Shown piece by piece: positions 34,111 through 43,720 of a DNA stretch of 64,000 nt. How positions within the stretch are numbered: position 1 is the first letter of the stretch; every line of letters begins with the position of its first letter. The position numbers were made by a program, and so were the translations under genes. The stretch comes from Carnobacterium mobile DSM 4848. Lineage in GTDB: Bacteria > Bacillota > Bacilli > Lactobacillales > Carnobacteriaceae. Location: contig NZ_JQMR01000001.1 of NCBI RefSeq assembly GCF_000744825.1, positions 1,482,501 through 1,546,500 of the forward strand, given 5' to 3'. The notes below the pieces were generated by a model that saw only the letters and a list, made by a program, of their open reading frames with translations, was not told where the DNA came from and searched no databases.

Positions 34111-34674
34111 ATCAAAAATCAAAAGAACCTTAATAGTAAAAAAATAATTAAAATTTTTATGATCCTTGTTATTATTGTATTGGTTGTCTTTATTGGGTTA
34201 TTTTATTATTTATCTACTCATAATACTGAACAAGAAAACCAACCGGCTCCCAGTGAGAATCAATCTTCTGCTGCCCTTAATCTAACCAATGAGGACACCG
34301 ATTATCAGTTCCTTTACCCTGATTATGAAATTGCCTATGTTTATATTTTAAATACATTTTCTAAGCAATTAGACAAATTCGAAGAGGATTCTTCCTCTGA
34401 AAAAGAACTTAATCAAGTAATAGATGATTTTGACGTATTGGTTAGTGATTTCTTAGCAAAAGTTCCGGAATCAACTGAAAAATTTCAAAAAAGTCGAGAT
34501 TTCGCTGTCTCAAGTGCTGATAAAACTAAATCTGCCTTAGTAGGATTTAAACAACTTATTGAGTCAGGAGAATCTGTTCATTCAGAGAAAGAAATGGATG
34601 CTCTAAGCGATGCCGTTGCTGACTTTAAAGAAAGTCAAGAAGCATACAAAGAAATAATGGAGACCATTAAATAA
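34111..34674 (+). CDS. Membrane-anchored helical protein with probable AUC start
   Basis: A single N-terminal transmembrane helix (about residues 17-36) preceded by a lysine-rich segment, then a Glu/Ser-rich linker and a helical 110-residue extracytoplasmic domain (FSKQLDKFEEDSSSEKELNQVIDDF ... EMDALSDAVADFKE). The first ATG (34159) falls at the edge of the membrane helix and has no ribosome-binding site. TTAGGAGA precedes in-frame ATC at 34111 (9 bases from GGAG), giving the expected KNQKNLNSKKIIKIF start. ACG just before it is the other candidate. Function unknown. Confidence 0.62.
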   Translation: MKNQKNLNSKKIIKIFMILVIIVLVVFIGLFYYLSTHNTEQENQPAPSENQSSAALNLTNEDTDYQFLYPDYEIAYVYILNTFSKQLDKFEEDSSSEKELNQVIDDFDVLVSDFLAKVPESTEKFQKSRDFAVSSADKTKSALVGFKQLIESGESVHSEKEMDALSDAVADFKESQEAYKEIMETIK

Positions 34675-34693
34675 TCTGATTCCTAATAAAGTT

Positions 34694-34738
34694 AAAAAAA
34701 CTCCTGAACCTATTTTTATAAGGTTGCAGGAGTTTTTA
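34694..34738. terminator. Bidirectional terminator
   Basis: AAAAAACTCCTGAACC and GGTTGCAGGAGTTTTT form a stem with one bulge and T runs on both strands. It serves the anchored helical protein and mgsA. Confidence 0.88.
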
Positions 34739-34741
34739 ATT

Positions 34742-35170
34742 TTAAAGTTCTGTATTTAATACTGAACGCCCAGCATGATGATGGATTTTTCTCCAATCTA
34801 CTAAGCCCTCTCCTAATCCGCGCAGCAAGATTTCGCCTGTTCCCATATTGGTAGCTAAAGGAATTTCATAAACATCACTTAATCGGAGTAAAGCAGTGAT
34901 ATCCGGTTCATGAGGTTGGGCGGTCAACGGGTCTCTTAAAAAAATCACCATGTCTATTTTATCATCTGAAATATAGGCTCCAATTTGTTGGTCTCCGCCT
35001 AATGGACCTGACTTAAAACGGTGTACATCTAAACCTGTAGCATCGACGATTCTTTGTCCTGTTGTTCCGGTGGCAAAAAGAGCATGTTTTTTCAAAATAT
35101 CTTGATAAGATGAAATCAATTTAACCATTTCATCTTTTTTCTTATCATGAGCAATCAATGCAATGTTCAA
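34742..35170 (-). CDS. mgsA: Methylglyoxal synthase
   Basis: A 142-residue enzyme turning dihydroxyacetone phosphate into methylglyoxal plus phosphate, a glycolytic overflow valve. [13 protein letters not shown] (Lys and His of the N-terminal site), [23 protein letters not shown] (catalytic Asp region), [15 protein letters not shown] and GRSVLNTEL near the C terminus are all family signatures. TTG start behind GGAGG with 8-base spacing. Monocistronic. An ISLre2-like element begins about 80 bases upstream of its promoter side. Confidence 0.95.
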   Translation of the reverse strand: MNIALIAHDKKKDEMVKLISSYQDILKKHALFATGTTGQRIVDATGLDVHRFKSGPLGGDQQIGAYISDDKIDMVIFLRDPLTAQPHEPDITALLRLSDVYEIPLATNMGTGEILLRGLGEGLVDWRKIHHHAGRSVLNTEL

Positions 35171-35406
35171 TTTTATTCCTCCATTCTTTTTCGTCTTCTA
35201 TTTAATCATAACATGAAAATAATGGAATCGCATACTTTAGCAAAGCTAGAGTTTGTGTCAAGTTTTTCTCGAGTGTCCTATTCCTTCACTAGTTTAGGCA
35301 CTCTATTTTTATACACCCATCAGCTACCGCACGGCTCCGCCGCTTGCTGGCCCATCTTTTGGAAGAACGTTCCTAAAACCAGGAACCTTCTCCCAAAAGA
35401 CAGGAA

Positions 35407-36731
35407 TTAACGAAAACTTTTAATTAATTGTCCTATTGCCGATGAACGAGAGGCATACAAGGGAATGGTCCCATTCTTTGCCCCGATTGACTGCCGTGTT
35501 TTCTCATGCAATAACGACGCTAAACGAACCGTTTGGTTCAGCTTGCGTTGTTGTCTCGCACTTCTATTTTGTTGGTGAAGGTAGGCTTCACGCAAGGTGT
35601 GATTGAACATCCCTTGTTTCACCTTTACCATAGCCTCGCAACCTTCTGCGCTCCAATGCATCCCACGCTTTTTCATGCGAAAAGAGATGTGTCGTTGATT
35701 CGATTCCATTGCGCCTAACCCTCTGGCGCCTTTCGGAGCCTGTTCTACTTTTTCACGCCAATCGAAAATGCGATCCCAGTTTCGTACTACATAGGTTCTA
35801 AATGTATTCAGTTTTTCCACTGCTGCTGTTTCGTCTAACGTACTTTCATACGTATCCAGCCAAATAGTTAAATGATCTAAATCATGCATCTTTATTGCTT
35901 GCTTGACCTGCTGTTTAAAAACGTTAGTTTTCACGCCAAATGCACGATTCAACCCTTGAAAAACATGATAAGAGTCTAGCTGATTGAGAACGGGATAATT
36001 CGATTGAGAAAAAGCTTCTTGGAATCTATCTGCAGTATAGCCTTGTCCACCGTCACTATTGGTAATGACTTGGGCTTGTTGTAAGGCATAATGATTCGCT
36101 GTAAAGGCTTGGACCTCTGCCCAAAAACCAGCGGTTTTTTTAGTCGTCATAATGGCTTTAGGTTCCTTTAAAGAAACGCGTTTTCCGTTTTTATTCCAGC
36201 CTTCGTAAAGAATGGCATGACGAACTTCTAAGCTTTTTTCTTTTCTGTTCCACGCACAAAAACACCATCCGCTTCGGCATAGAAATAGTCCACTTTTTTC
36301 CCTTCTGGCAATTCAACTGCTTCTTCTAGCTCCAATACGCTTTCTTCATCTTCACGTGCTTGTGCTGATCCAACGCGTTTAAGAAGACTGCCAACTGTTT
36401 GGTGGCTGATCGTGACAGCCGTCCATTCATTTAGAATAGTTGCAGTATCTCGATAAGTAGCTTTACTCGCCAACTCAGCCACTTTTACTTCTACTAATGG
36501 ACTATGACGCTGATATTTTCGAATGCCTAACCACTCATCTAGTGGATAATGATTCTGATCCGTGTGATCTACCATTAAGGTACGATAGTACCGAACGGGA
36601 CCGAAAATAAATTGGACCGTTTTCCAATCTTCTCGTTTCACTTTCCAACCTTCAAGTTGTTTCTCCTCTTTGATCACCTGATTGATATGAGTGAAGACAT
36701 CTCCCACTAATTCAGAAAATACTTCATACAT
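35407..36731 (-). pseudogene. ISLre2-type transposase, frameshifted at an A6 run
   Basis: N-terminal half (36731-36228) and C-terminal half (to 35407) lie in different frames. The break is at GAAAAGAAAAAAGC near 36235: the upstream frame stops at TAG, while the -1 frame continues without loss (KSLEVRHAILYEGWNKNGKRVSLKEP). Together they make about 440 residues of an ISLre2 transposase, with YRDTATILNEWT ... VGSLLKRVG (HTH), DYFYAEADGVFV (Asp), ITNSDGGQGY (Asp) and ESNQRHISFRMKKRGMHWS. A single-base indel, sequencing error or slippage would restore it. Confidence 0.82.
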
Positions 36732-36751
36732 ATAAACCTGAATAGCTTCTT

Positions 36752-36778
36752 CTGTCTCTATTAAATGGTTTGAATCCT
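36752..36778 (+). repeat. 27-bp target duplication, left copy
   Basis: CTGTCTCTATTAAATGG and the next 10 bases are repeated exactly at 38359-38385. IS1202 is known for about 27-bp target duplications. Confidence 0.93.
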
Positions 36779-38358
36779 GTCAAGCGAAAGTAAAAATGTC
36801 CCAAAACCAAGGGTCACATTAATGCAAGCTTTTACTTCGCAAAAGCTTGCATTAATGTGACTGAATTTGTTAAAATTAGCCTTAAGCTGTTTGTTCAGCT
36901 TCGTACTCTTCGAGTGTTTTTCCGACACTGCGAAGATATCTTTTGAAAGATTCTAGTTTCCACGGGTGAGATTGTGGGGGAATATACTGGCGTCTTTCTT
37001 TTTTTTGCTCTGGAATCGGATCAAACTCTTTTGAGTAATAGTCATGCTCTTTCAGTCTCCTTGTTGTGTATATTTTTTCAGCTATATTTACATAGATATC
37101 TCCATTAAACGCTTCGATAATTAGCACCTTTGATTTTCGTGTGAAGTATTTATCTTCACTACCTTCCGTAGGCAGGTAGTAGTTATTTTGATAACGAATA
37201 TGATGCCCACTATCCACTTTTCTATTCGCTACTCGTGCTAATAACAAATTGATTTCAGATTTAGTTGGTGCCTTTTCATAAATGGATTCCTTCGTTTTAT
37301 GACCAAACTTCTTATTGAAAGTTCTAACCCATTTCGTTAAAAAATGATTGGCTTTCTCAATAGATTGTATTCCAGCTAATTCTAAATCTACAGGAAGTCG
37401 CGATTGAACAGTCCCGTTTAAGCGCTCTACACGTCCTTTAGCTTGTGGAATAGATGAAGTTCTAATCTCAATACCGAGTTGATGACAGGCAAACCCGAAC
37501 TGGGTAAATGTATCTTCTTCAACCGCTCTCATGGCTTTTGATGTGTATTCAAAAACCGTTCGTTTATCTGTCAAAAAAGCTAAGGGAATGCCTTGTTTCG
37601 TTAGAATCTGATTGAGCACATGATAATAACCCTTGAGTGTTTCTTGCGTATCGAAATAAGCCCCAACGATATTACCAGAAGCGGCATCAATAGCTAAATG
37701 AAGATGTGTCACCTCTTTACCAAACCAGTTATAGGAACTGGCATCCATTTGAATAAGCTCCCCCTGATATTTCTTTCTAGGACGGCTGGGATGGCTTTTT
37801 TCGGGTAACTCCATTTGATCTTCGGCTCTTGGAACCAATGGGTTCTCAGCCTTTTTTTCTCCTTTCATCGATTTAGCTTTGATTCGAGCTTTTATTTTCT
37901 TACGCGTTTTTCTTTGGGTTTTAGGTGATAAAATATTCGCTTGATATAAAATACGACGAATAGTCGTATCGGTGTAACAGATGTCATAATCCTCCTTCAG
38001 AATTTCAGTAAAATGCTTCACATTAGGCTGTATCTTAAAACTTTGATAGAGCTCGACCACTTGTTTTTTTGTTTCCTTTGGCACAGCGTGCTTAGCCGTT
38101 TTTCCTCTGTTACCGTGTGAAAAAATAGCTTTTCCTCCTTTTTGATAGTCTTGAATCAATCTGTTGACTTGCCTCGTCGAGAGCCCAAGTTCAACACAAG
38201 CTCTCTTTTTTTCCTTTCTTTTTTCTGCCACAGCTTTTATTACTTTATATTTTTTATCTTCATTCATCGTTAGCATGATCCTTTTCATGAGTTTATTTTA
38301 TCATTTTGGGACATTTTATGCTTCGACCTACTTAGGACATTATCACGTTCGAATGATA
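36779..38358 (-). mobile_element. IS1202-family-like insertion sequence nested in the ISLre2 element
   Basis: Ends carry an imperfect inverted repeat of about 23 bases: left GTCAAGCGAAAGTAAAAATG, and right, read inward, ATCATTCGAACGTGATAATG; both continue TCC. It is flanked by exact 27-bp direct repeats. Size is about 1.58 kb, with one intact transposase on the minus strand. A 23-bp imperfect inverted repeat and 27-bp duplication are the published hallmarks of IS1202. It sits just upstream of the ISLre2 transposase start. Confidence 0.92.
36882..38288 (-). CDS. IS1202-family (ISNCY) transposase
   Basis: A 468-residue transposase. N-terminal helix-turn-helix domains (KKRACVELGLSTRQVNRLIQ) are followed by an RNase-H-like DDE core: IQMDASSYNWFG (Asp), FLTDKRTVFEY (Asp) and SSIPQAKGRVERLNGT (Glu). 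A C-terminal beta domain follows (YYLPTEGSEDKYF). The frame is intact, so the element may still move, and could act in trans on related copies. The start ATG at 38288 has no obvious strong ribosome-binding site. Confidence 0.9.
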   Translation of the reverse strand: MKRIMLTMNEDKKYKVIKAVAEKRKEKKRACVELGLSTRQVNRLIQDYQKGGKAIFSHGNRGKTAKHAVPKETKKQVVELYQSFKIQPNVKHFTEILKEDYDICYTDTTIRRILYQANILSPKTQRKTRKKIKARIKAKSMKGEKKAENPLVPRAEDQMELPEKSHPSRPRKKYQGELIQMDASSYNWFGKEVTHLHLAIDAASGNIVGAYFDTQETLKGYYHVLNQILTKQGIPLAFLTDKRTVFEYTSKAMRAVEEDTFTQFGFACHQLGIEIRTSSIPQAKGRVERLNGTVQSRLPVDLELAGIQSIEKANHFLTKWVRTFNKKFGHKTKESIYEKAPTKSEINLLLARVANRKVDSGHHIRYQNNYYLPTEGSEDKYFTRKSKVLIIEAFNGDIYVNIAEKIYTTRRLKEHDYYSKEFDPIPEQKKERRQYIPPQSHPWKLESFKRYLRSVGKTLEEYEAEQTA

Positions 38359-38385
38359 CTGTCTCTATTAAATGGTTTGAATCCT
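38359..38385 (+). repeat. 27-bp target duplication, right copy
   Basis: Identical to 36752-36778; marks the insertion point of the IS1202-like element. Confidence 0.93.
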
Positions 38386-38634
38386 TTATTATTTGGTAAA
38401 CCTTTGATATAATCTTATTCATAAGAAGGCCTCTTTCATTTATGTATTTGCCGCTCAAGCATACATTTATGATAGAATGCCTTCTTTCTTTTTTCCAGTA
38501 AAATTATTAACTCTCGAGAACTATTTTACACATACAAAGCTAGAAAAAAATTTGAAGAAGCCTTTATTCTTGAGTCGCTTTTTCAATTGCGTTACACTTA
38601 AGTTAATCAAAAAATAGAAAGAGGGAATAGAAAA

Positions 38635-39150
38635 ATGGGAAAAAAAGTTGCAACAGTCGTGACAAATTTATTTGAAGATGTCGAATTTACCTCGCCAAAA
38701 GATGCATTAATTAAAGCAGGACACGAAGTCATTACCATTGAAGAAAAAGCAGGCAACCAAGTAACCGGTGAAAAAGGCGATGCAACGATCACTATTGATA
38801 AAGGCATTGATGAAGTTTCTCCTGAAGATTTCGATGCTTTATTGATTCCTGGAGGCTTCTCGCCCGATCAATTACGAGCAGATGACCGCTTTTTGACATT
38901 TGTTAAAGGATTTGAAGAAGCTAAAAAACCTATTTTTGCGATTTGTCATGGTCCTCAATTACTAATCAATGCTGAAGTAGTCAAAGGCAAAAAAATGACT
39001 TCTGTTCAGCAAGTCGGTGTAGATTTAAAAAATGCTGGAGCTTTATATGAAGATAGTGAAGTTGTCCTAGATGACAGCGGCCTTGTTACAAGCCGTACTC
39101 CTAAAGATTTACCAGCCTTTAATAAAGCGATTTTAGATGCATTAGCTTAA
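38635..39150 (+). CDS. DJ-1/PfpI family protein
   Basis: A 171-residue class I glutamine-amidotransferase-like protein. FEDVEFTSPKDAL, LLIPGGFSPDQLR and the nucleophile elbow AICHGPQLL (Cys) are typical of PfpI and of the general-stress proteins YraA/YfkM of Bacillus. Members act as deglycases, chaperones or peptidases; methylglyoxal damage repair has been proposed. Methylglyoxal synthase lies a few kilobases away, separated by the transposons, and may have been a near neighbour before they inserted. ATG follows AGAGGGAATAGAAAA. Confidence 0.88.
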   Translation: MGKKVATVVTNLFEDVEFTSPKDALIKAGHEVITIEEKAGNQVTGEKGDATITIDKGIDEVSPEDFDALLIPGGFSPDQLRADDRFLTFVKGFEEAKKPIFAICHGPQLLINAEVVKGKKMTSVQQVGVDLKNAGALYEDSEVVLDDSGLVTSRTPKDLPAFNKAILDALA

Positions 39151-39303
39151 GACCACTCAGATAGTATTTCGCAGAAACTCTTAAAAAAATTAACTGATTT
39201 TCACTTTTTTCTCATTTTATTTTGCTAGACTTTGAAAGTCGTTTAAATAAATTCATTTTATTTTTACTCTCTTTTCTCCCCTAAGAAAAGAGTCCTATCC
39301 CCT

Positions 39304-39337
39304 GAGGGTTGAGTTCATTTACTCAACCCTTTTTTGT
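39304..39337 (+). terminator. Terminator of the DJ-1/PfpI gene
   Basis: AGGGTTGAG (39305-39313) and CTCAACCCT (39322-39330) with TTTTTT. Confidence 0.85.
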
Positions 39338-39651
39338 ATATCTAACTTATTGTTTACTTTTCGGATAACTTTTACTTATTTGGATGAAGTTCTCTTATAA
39401 ATGAGAAACTGTCGCTGAAATACAAGGTGTTTGTCACACTTAACCAAAGAAGAGGATGGTGAACCTGCACCATTACTATTTTGAGTCAGCCTCTTTTTAT
39501 CATACTTGAGTTTCTTAACATAAAAATTAAACTTTGGTCATACTTTCTTCATATTTCATCGGTATATTATATACATACCAATAACAACCAACTTTTTTAT
39601 ATTTTCATTTTTACCTTATACTCCTCCAAAGTATCAGGTATTACTCCTTTT

Positions 39652-39683
39652 AACCACTTGTTTTTTAAACAAGTGGTTTTTTT
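39652..39683 (+). terminator. Terminator that served as intron target
   Basis: AACCACTTGTTT (39652-39663), loop TTT, AAACAAGTGGTT (39667-39678) and a T tract. The group II intron starts at the next bases, the known landing habit of group IIC introns. Confidence 0.9.
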
Positions 39684-39684
39684 G

Positions 39685-41556
39685 GTGCGCCCGGCATGGG
39701 TGATAACTTGGTGGTGAAAGTCCACTACAGGCTTTGCAGTAGGAACTGTTAGCGAATAGCAAGGGTGTCCCCCGTGAGGAGGAATCTGAAGGAAGCTGGA
39801 CGCAAACACTCGCACTGACGAACAGAAATCTCATACAAGGCTGACTGGAGATGGACGAGCTTGCCAAATAAAGTGAAGTCCTATACTGCACGAATCTCCT
39901 ACAGTAAATGAGGCAGTGACATGAGTGGAAGGTTATCATTCTTACCCGGGGAGGTCTCACTAGCGGCAAACACCGTAGTAACAACGAATAGTGAGAAGTC
40001 AGCAGATGCCATAGTAGGAGAACGCCGTTCTCTGAAGGGCAGAACAATAATAATCTTGAAGAAACAAGGAGGTGAAGTCACTACAAAATCGCAGAAAACA
40101 TCGTGGTAAAGACCGAAAAGATGGCTTCTTACAAAGGGACAAGCTGGAAGCGAAAGAGTATGTAAGAGCGCGTAGTAGTGACAGCATGGAGATGAAAGAA
40201 CAAGATGGTATCACGTTAATAGATAAAGTCATAGAGAGTGGTAATCTATGGCAAGCGTATGAAAAAGTACGAAAAAATAAAGGAGCTCCAGGAATAGATG
40301 GTATCACGGTCGAAGAGCTAGAGGACCATATGAAGAAATATTACCCAACGTTAGTACAGAAACTAAAGGACGGTACGTATAAACCTCAACCTGTTCGAAG
40401 AGTGCCCATACCAAAACCAGATGGTTCTAAACGTTATTTAGGTATTCCAAGTGTACTTGATAGAGTTGTTCAACAAGCTATTTTGCAAGTTATCGACCCA
40501 ATGATTGACCCCTATTTTTCAAATAATAGTTTTGGTTTCCGTAAAGGTAAAAGTGCCCATCAAGCCATACAAAAAGCGGAAGAATATTATGAAGAAGGGT
40601 ATAGAATAGTGGTCGATTGCGATTTGAAAAGTTATTTCGATACCATCCACCATCAAAAGCTTAGAGCCTATTTAGAAGAATTTATCCAAGATAAAGTTGT
40701 ATTAAAGTTAATCTGGAAATTTCTTCGCTCTGGGATATTAGATAAAGATATCTATATCGAAACAGATAAGGGGGCACCGCAAGGTGGCCCACTGTCACCT
40801 TTACTCGCAAATGTATATCTAAACCAACTAGATCGAGAACTAGAAAGAAGAGGGCATAAATTTATTCGTTACGCGGATGATTTCGTTATCTATGTTAAAA
40901 GTCAGCGTGCTGGTGAAAGAGTCATGGAGAGTGTTACTGAGTATATAGAAAAAGATTTACGACTAACAGTAAATCAAAAGAAAAGCAAGGTGACCACTCC
41001 AACAAAAGCGAAGTTTTTAGGATTCCATATTATGAACCACATGGGAAAGTTGGATGCCGACCTGCTAAGTCGGCACAACGAAGATTCAAAGACAAACTTC
41101 AAAAACTAACTAGTCGTAAACGACCAGGAACTTTCCTGAACATTGTAAAAGAGATTAATCAAGTTACCGTTGGTTGGATTAATTATTATGGTATCAGTTA
41201 TATGAAAACCTTTATAGCAGAAACACAATCCTGGTTAAACCACAGGCTTCGGCAACTTATCTGGAAACGATGGAAGAAAGTTAAAACACGTTATACTATG
41301 TTAAAAAGATATGGTATCCAACATGATGACGCATTAAAATTAGCTGCTTCTCGAAAAGGGTACTGGAGAACATCCAAAAACCACATTATTCATACAGCTA
41401 TAACAAAAGACAGACTCATAAAGTGGGGATTAAAAGATTTATCCCAACTGTATGCGTCTGCCCAAACAAGATACTCAAGTTATTGAACCGCCGTATACCG
41501 AACGGTACGTACGGTGGTGTGAGAGGTCGGAACCGTAAGGTTCCTCCTACTCGTTT
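39685..41556 (+). mobile_element. Group IIC-type intron
   Basis: The 5' end is GTGCGCCCGGC, the bacterial group II start, lying directly after a terminator. The last part shows a domain V hairpin CCGCCGTATACCG-AAC-GGTACGTACGGTGG (about 41490-41518, CGC triad) and a domain VI hairpin GAGAGGTCGGAACC-GTAA-GGTTCCTCCTACTC with a bulged A. The encoded reverse transcriptase lacks an endonuclease domain, also as in class C. The 3' end is approximate to within about 10 bases. Its protein is frameshifted, so splicing and mobility may need a helper in trans. Confidence 0.88.
40072..41486 (+). pseudogene. Intron-encoded reverse transcriptase/maturase, frameshifted
   Basis: The first frame (from GTG 40072) holds all reverse-transcriptase blocks: NKGAPGIDGIT, RRVPIPKPDGSKRYLGIP, VVDCDLKSYFD, GAPQGGPLSPLLANVYL and FIRYADDFVIY (catalytic YADD). 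It ends at 41107-41109 in foreign sequence. From about 41045 another frame continues as RPAKSAQRRFKDKLQKLTSRKRPGTF ... VGWINYYGISYMKTF (maturase X domain) to 41486. One missing base near GGGAAAGTTGG explains this. No HNH endonuclease domain follows. Confidence 0.85.
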
Positions 41557-41604
41557 AGAACAGAATCAGTGAAATAAACCTAAAAAATAGTGTTTTCCCC
41601 CCTT

Positions 41605-41876
41605 TTAAAAACCTTAAGTCATTTGAATCTCTAGCAATAAGGTCGTTAATCTCCTTTTAAGGACCTTGAATCATTAAGTTTTCTAGTGATCAGGTCGTAA
41701 ACTCTTTTCCGTGCCCTAAGTCGCTTAACTCTCTAGTGTTAGGGCAGGAAAATTCCTTTTACATGCCCTAAACTGCTTAAATACCAATCATTAAGGCAGG
41801 CAAATCTAGTTTGCGTGCCCTAAACGTGCGAGATGCTATCATTTAAGGCACGCAAACTTTTTTGGATACGAAAACG
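41605..41876 (+). repeat. Five tandem degenerate hairpin units of about 51 bp
   Basis: The element CCTTAAG or CCCTAAR recurs at 41612, 41664, 41714, 41766 and 41818 (periods 52, 50, 52, 52). Each is followed 20-25 bases later by its complement (TAAGGT, CAGGTC, TTAGGGC, TTAAGGC, TTTAAGGC). The arms change together: units 1-2 pair ACCTTA/TAAGGT types, units 3-5 pair GCCCTAA/TTAGGGC or TTAAGGC. The last unit, GCGTGCCCTAAA ... TTTAAGGCACGC, ends in T6 and is a good terminator. Each unit also keeps a CTCTAG or similar inner motif. Confidence 0.75.
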
Positions 41877-42046
41877 TAGGCCATCCCTGCCAATTTCCGA
41901 CTAAATCAATAGGATTCCTGCTAGCAGCAAGAAAATGCCCTCTTTTTCCTGTTTTATTCAAGAGAAAGGAGGCTTTTTTATTATGAGTCTAGGCTTTTAA
42001 AGAAATCAATCAAAAGACAGATAAAATAGTTTGAAGTTTAATTCAA

Positions 42047-42086
42047 CAAAAAAGGTTCCTGCCAAACTTCTGCAAGAGCCTTTTTA
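42047..42086 (-). terminator. Terminator of the GH1 gene
   Basis: AAAAAGGTTCCTGCC pairs with GCAAGAGCCTTTTT with a few mismatches; T runs on both strands. Confidence 0.75.
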
Positions 42087-42098
42087 TTTATTAACAAA

Positions 42099-43541
<1,443 letters not shown>

Positions 43542-43665
43542 TCATTAACGTAACTATAGCATATAATCTGCTGCTTTTAAAAAAGGGCCGCATTTACAAA
43601 AAAATTGCTTTAATGTTGAAGGATAGTCTTTTAAAGTGAAAACTGTTAAAATGATAGACAATTAA

Positions 43666-43694
43666 AGTCATTTGATATTCGCTTTTAAATGACT
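43666..43694 (+). promoter_or_regulatory. Hairpin in the proBA leader
   Basis: AGTCATTT (43666-43673) and AAATGACT (43687-43694) pair across 13 bases, shortly before the proB start and after a likely TGTTAAAAT -10. It may be an operator or a leader hairpin; no T-box core was seen. Confidence 0.4.
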
Positions 43695-43720
43695 GTATCT
43701 TGAAAGAATGGATGAGTGTA

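Larger units (their letters stand above)
35251..38534 (-). mobile_element. ISLre2-family-like element, split by a nested IS1202-like element
   Basis: Imperfect terminal inverted repeats lie at the two ends: TGTGTCAAGTTTTTCTCGAG from 35254, and the complement of CTCGAGAACTATTTTACACA ending at 38532. The element is flanked by the direct repeat CAAAGCTAGA (35241-35250 and 38535-38544), close to the 9-bp duplication known for ISLre2. Without the nested element and its duplication it is about 1.68 kb. The transposase is on the minus strand and frameshifted; a large hairpin (AGAAGGC/GCCTTCT) lies near the right end at about 38424-38490. Confidence 0.85.
39151..39684. other. Intergenic stretch with two terminators
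   Basis: Holds the terminator of the DJ-1/PfpI gene (39304-39337) and a second terminator (39652-39683) next to the group II intron. ORFs here lack ribosome-binding sites and were not called. Confidence 0.5.
41557..42098. other. Intergenic stretch with a hairpin array and terminators
   Basis: Holds the five-unit hairpin repeat (41605-41876), then an imperfect terminator-like hairpin (about 41935-41980, GCCCTC / GGAGGC then T6) and the terminator of the GH1 gene. No gene. Confidence 0.5.

Noticed and set aside
36228-36245. Programmed -1 frameshift in the ISLre2 transposase
   Set aside because: The A6 run is not in the phase of a canonical A-AAA-AAG slippery heptamer, and this family normally has one uninterrupted frame; a mutation or sequencing error is more likely.
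39481-39717. Plus-strand ORF of 78 aa running into the intron
   Set aside because: No ribosome-binding site, and it crosses the terminator and the intron boundary.
41605-41876. CRISPR array
   Set aside because: Units are imperfect, about 51 bp head to tail with no unique spacers, and no cas genes are near.
43600-43720. T-box leader for proBA
   Set aside because: No T-box core sequence or terminator/antiterminator pair; only a simple 8-bp hairpin is present.
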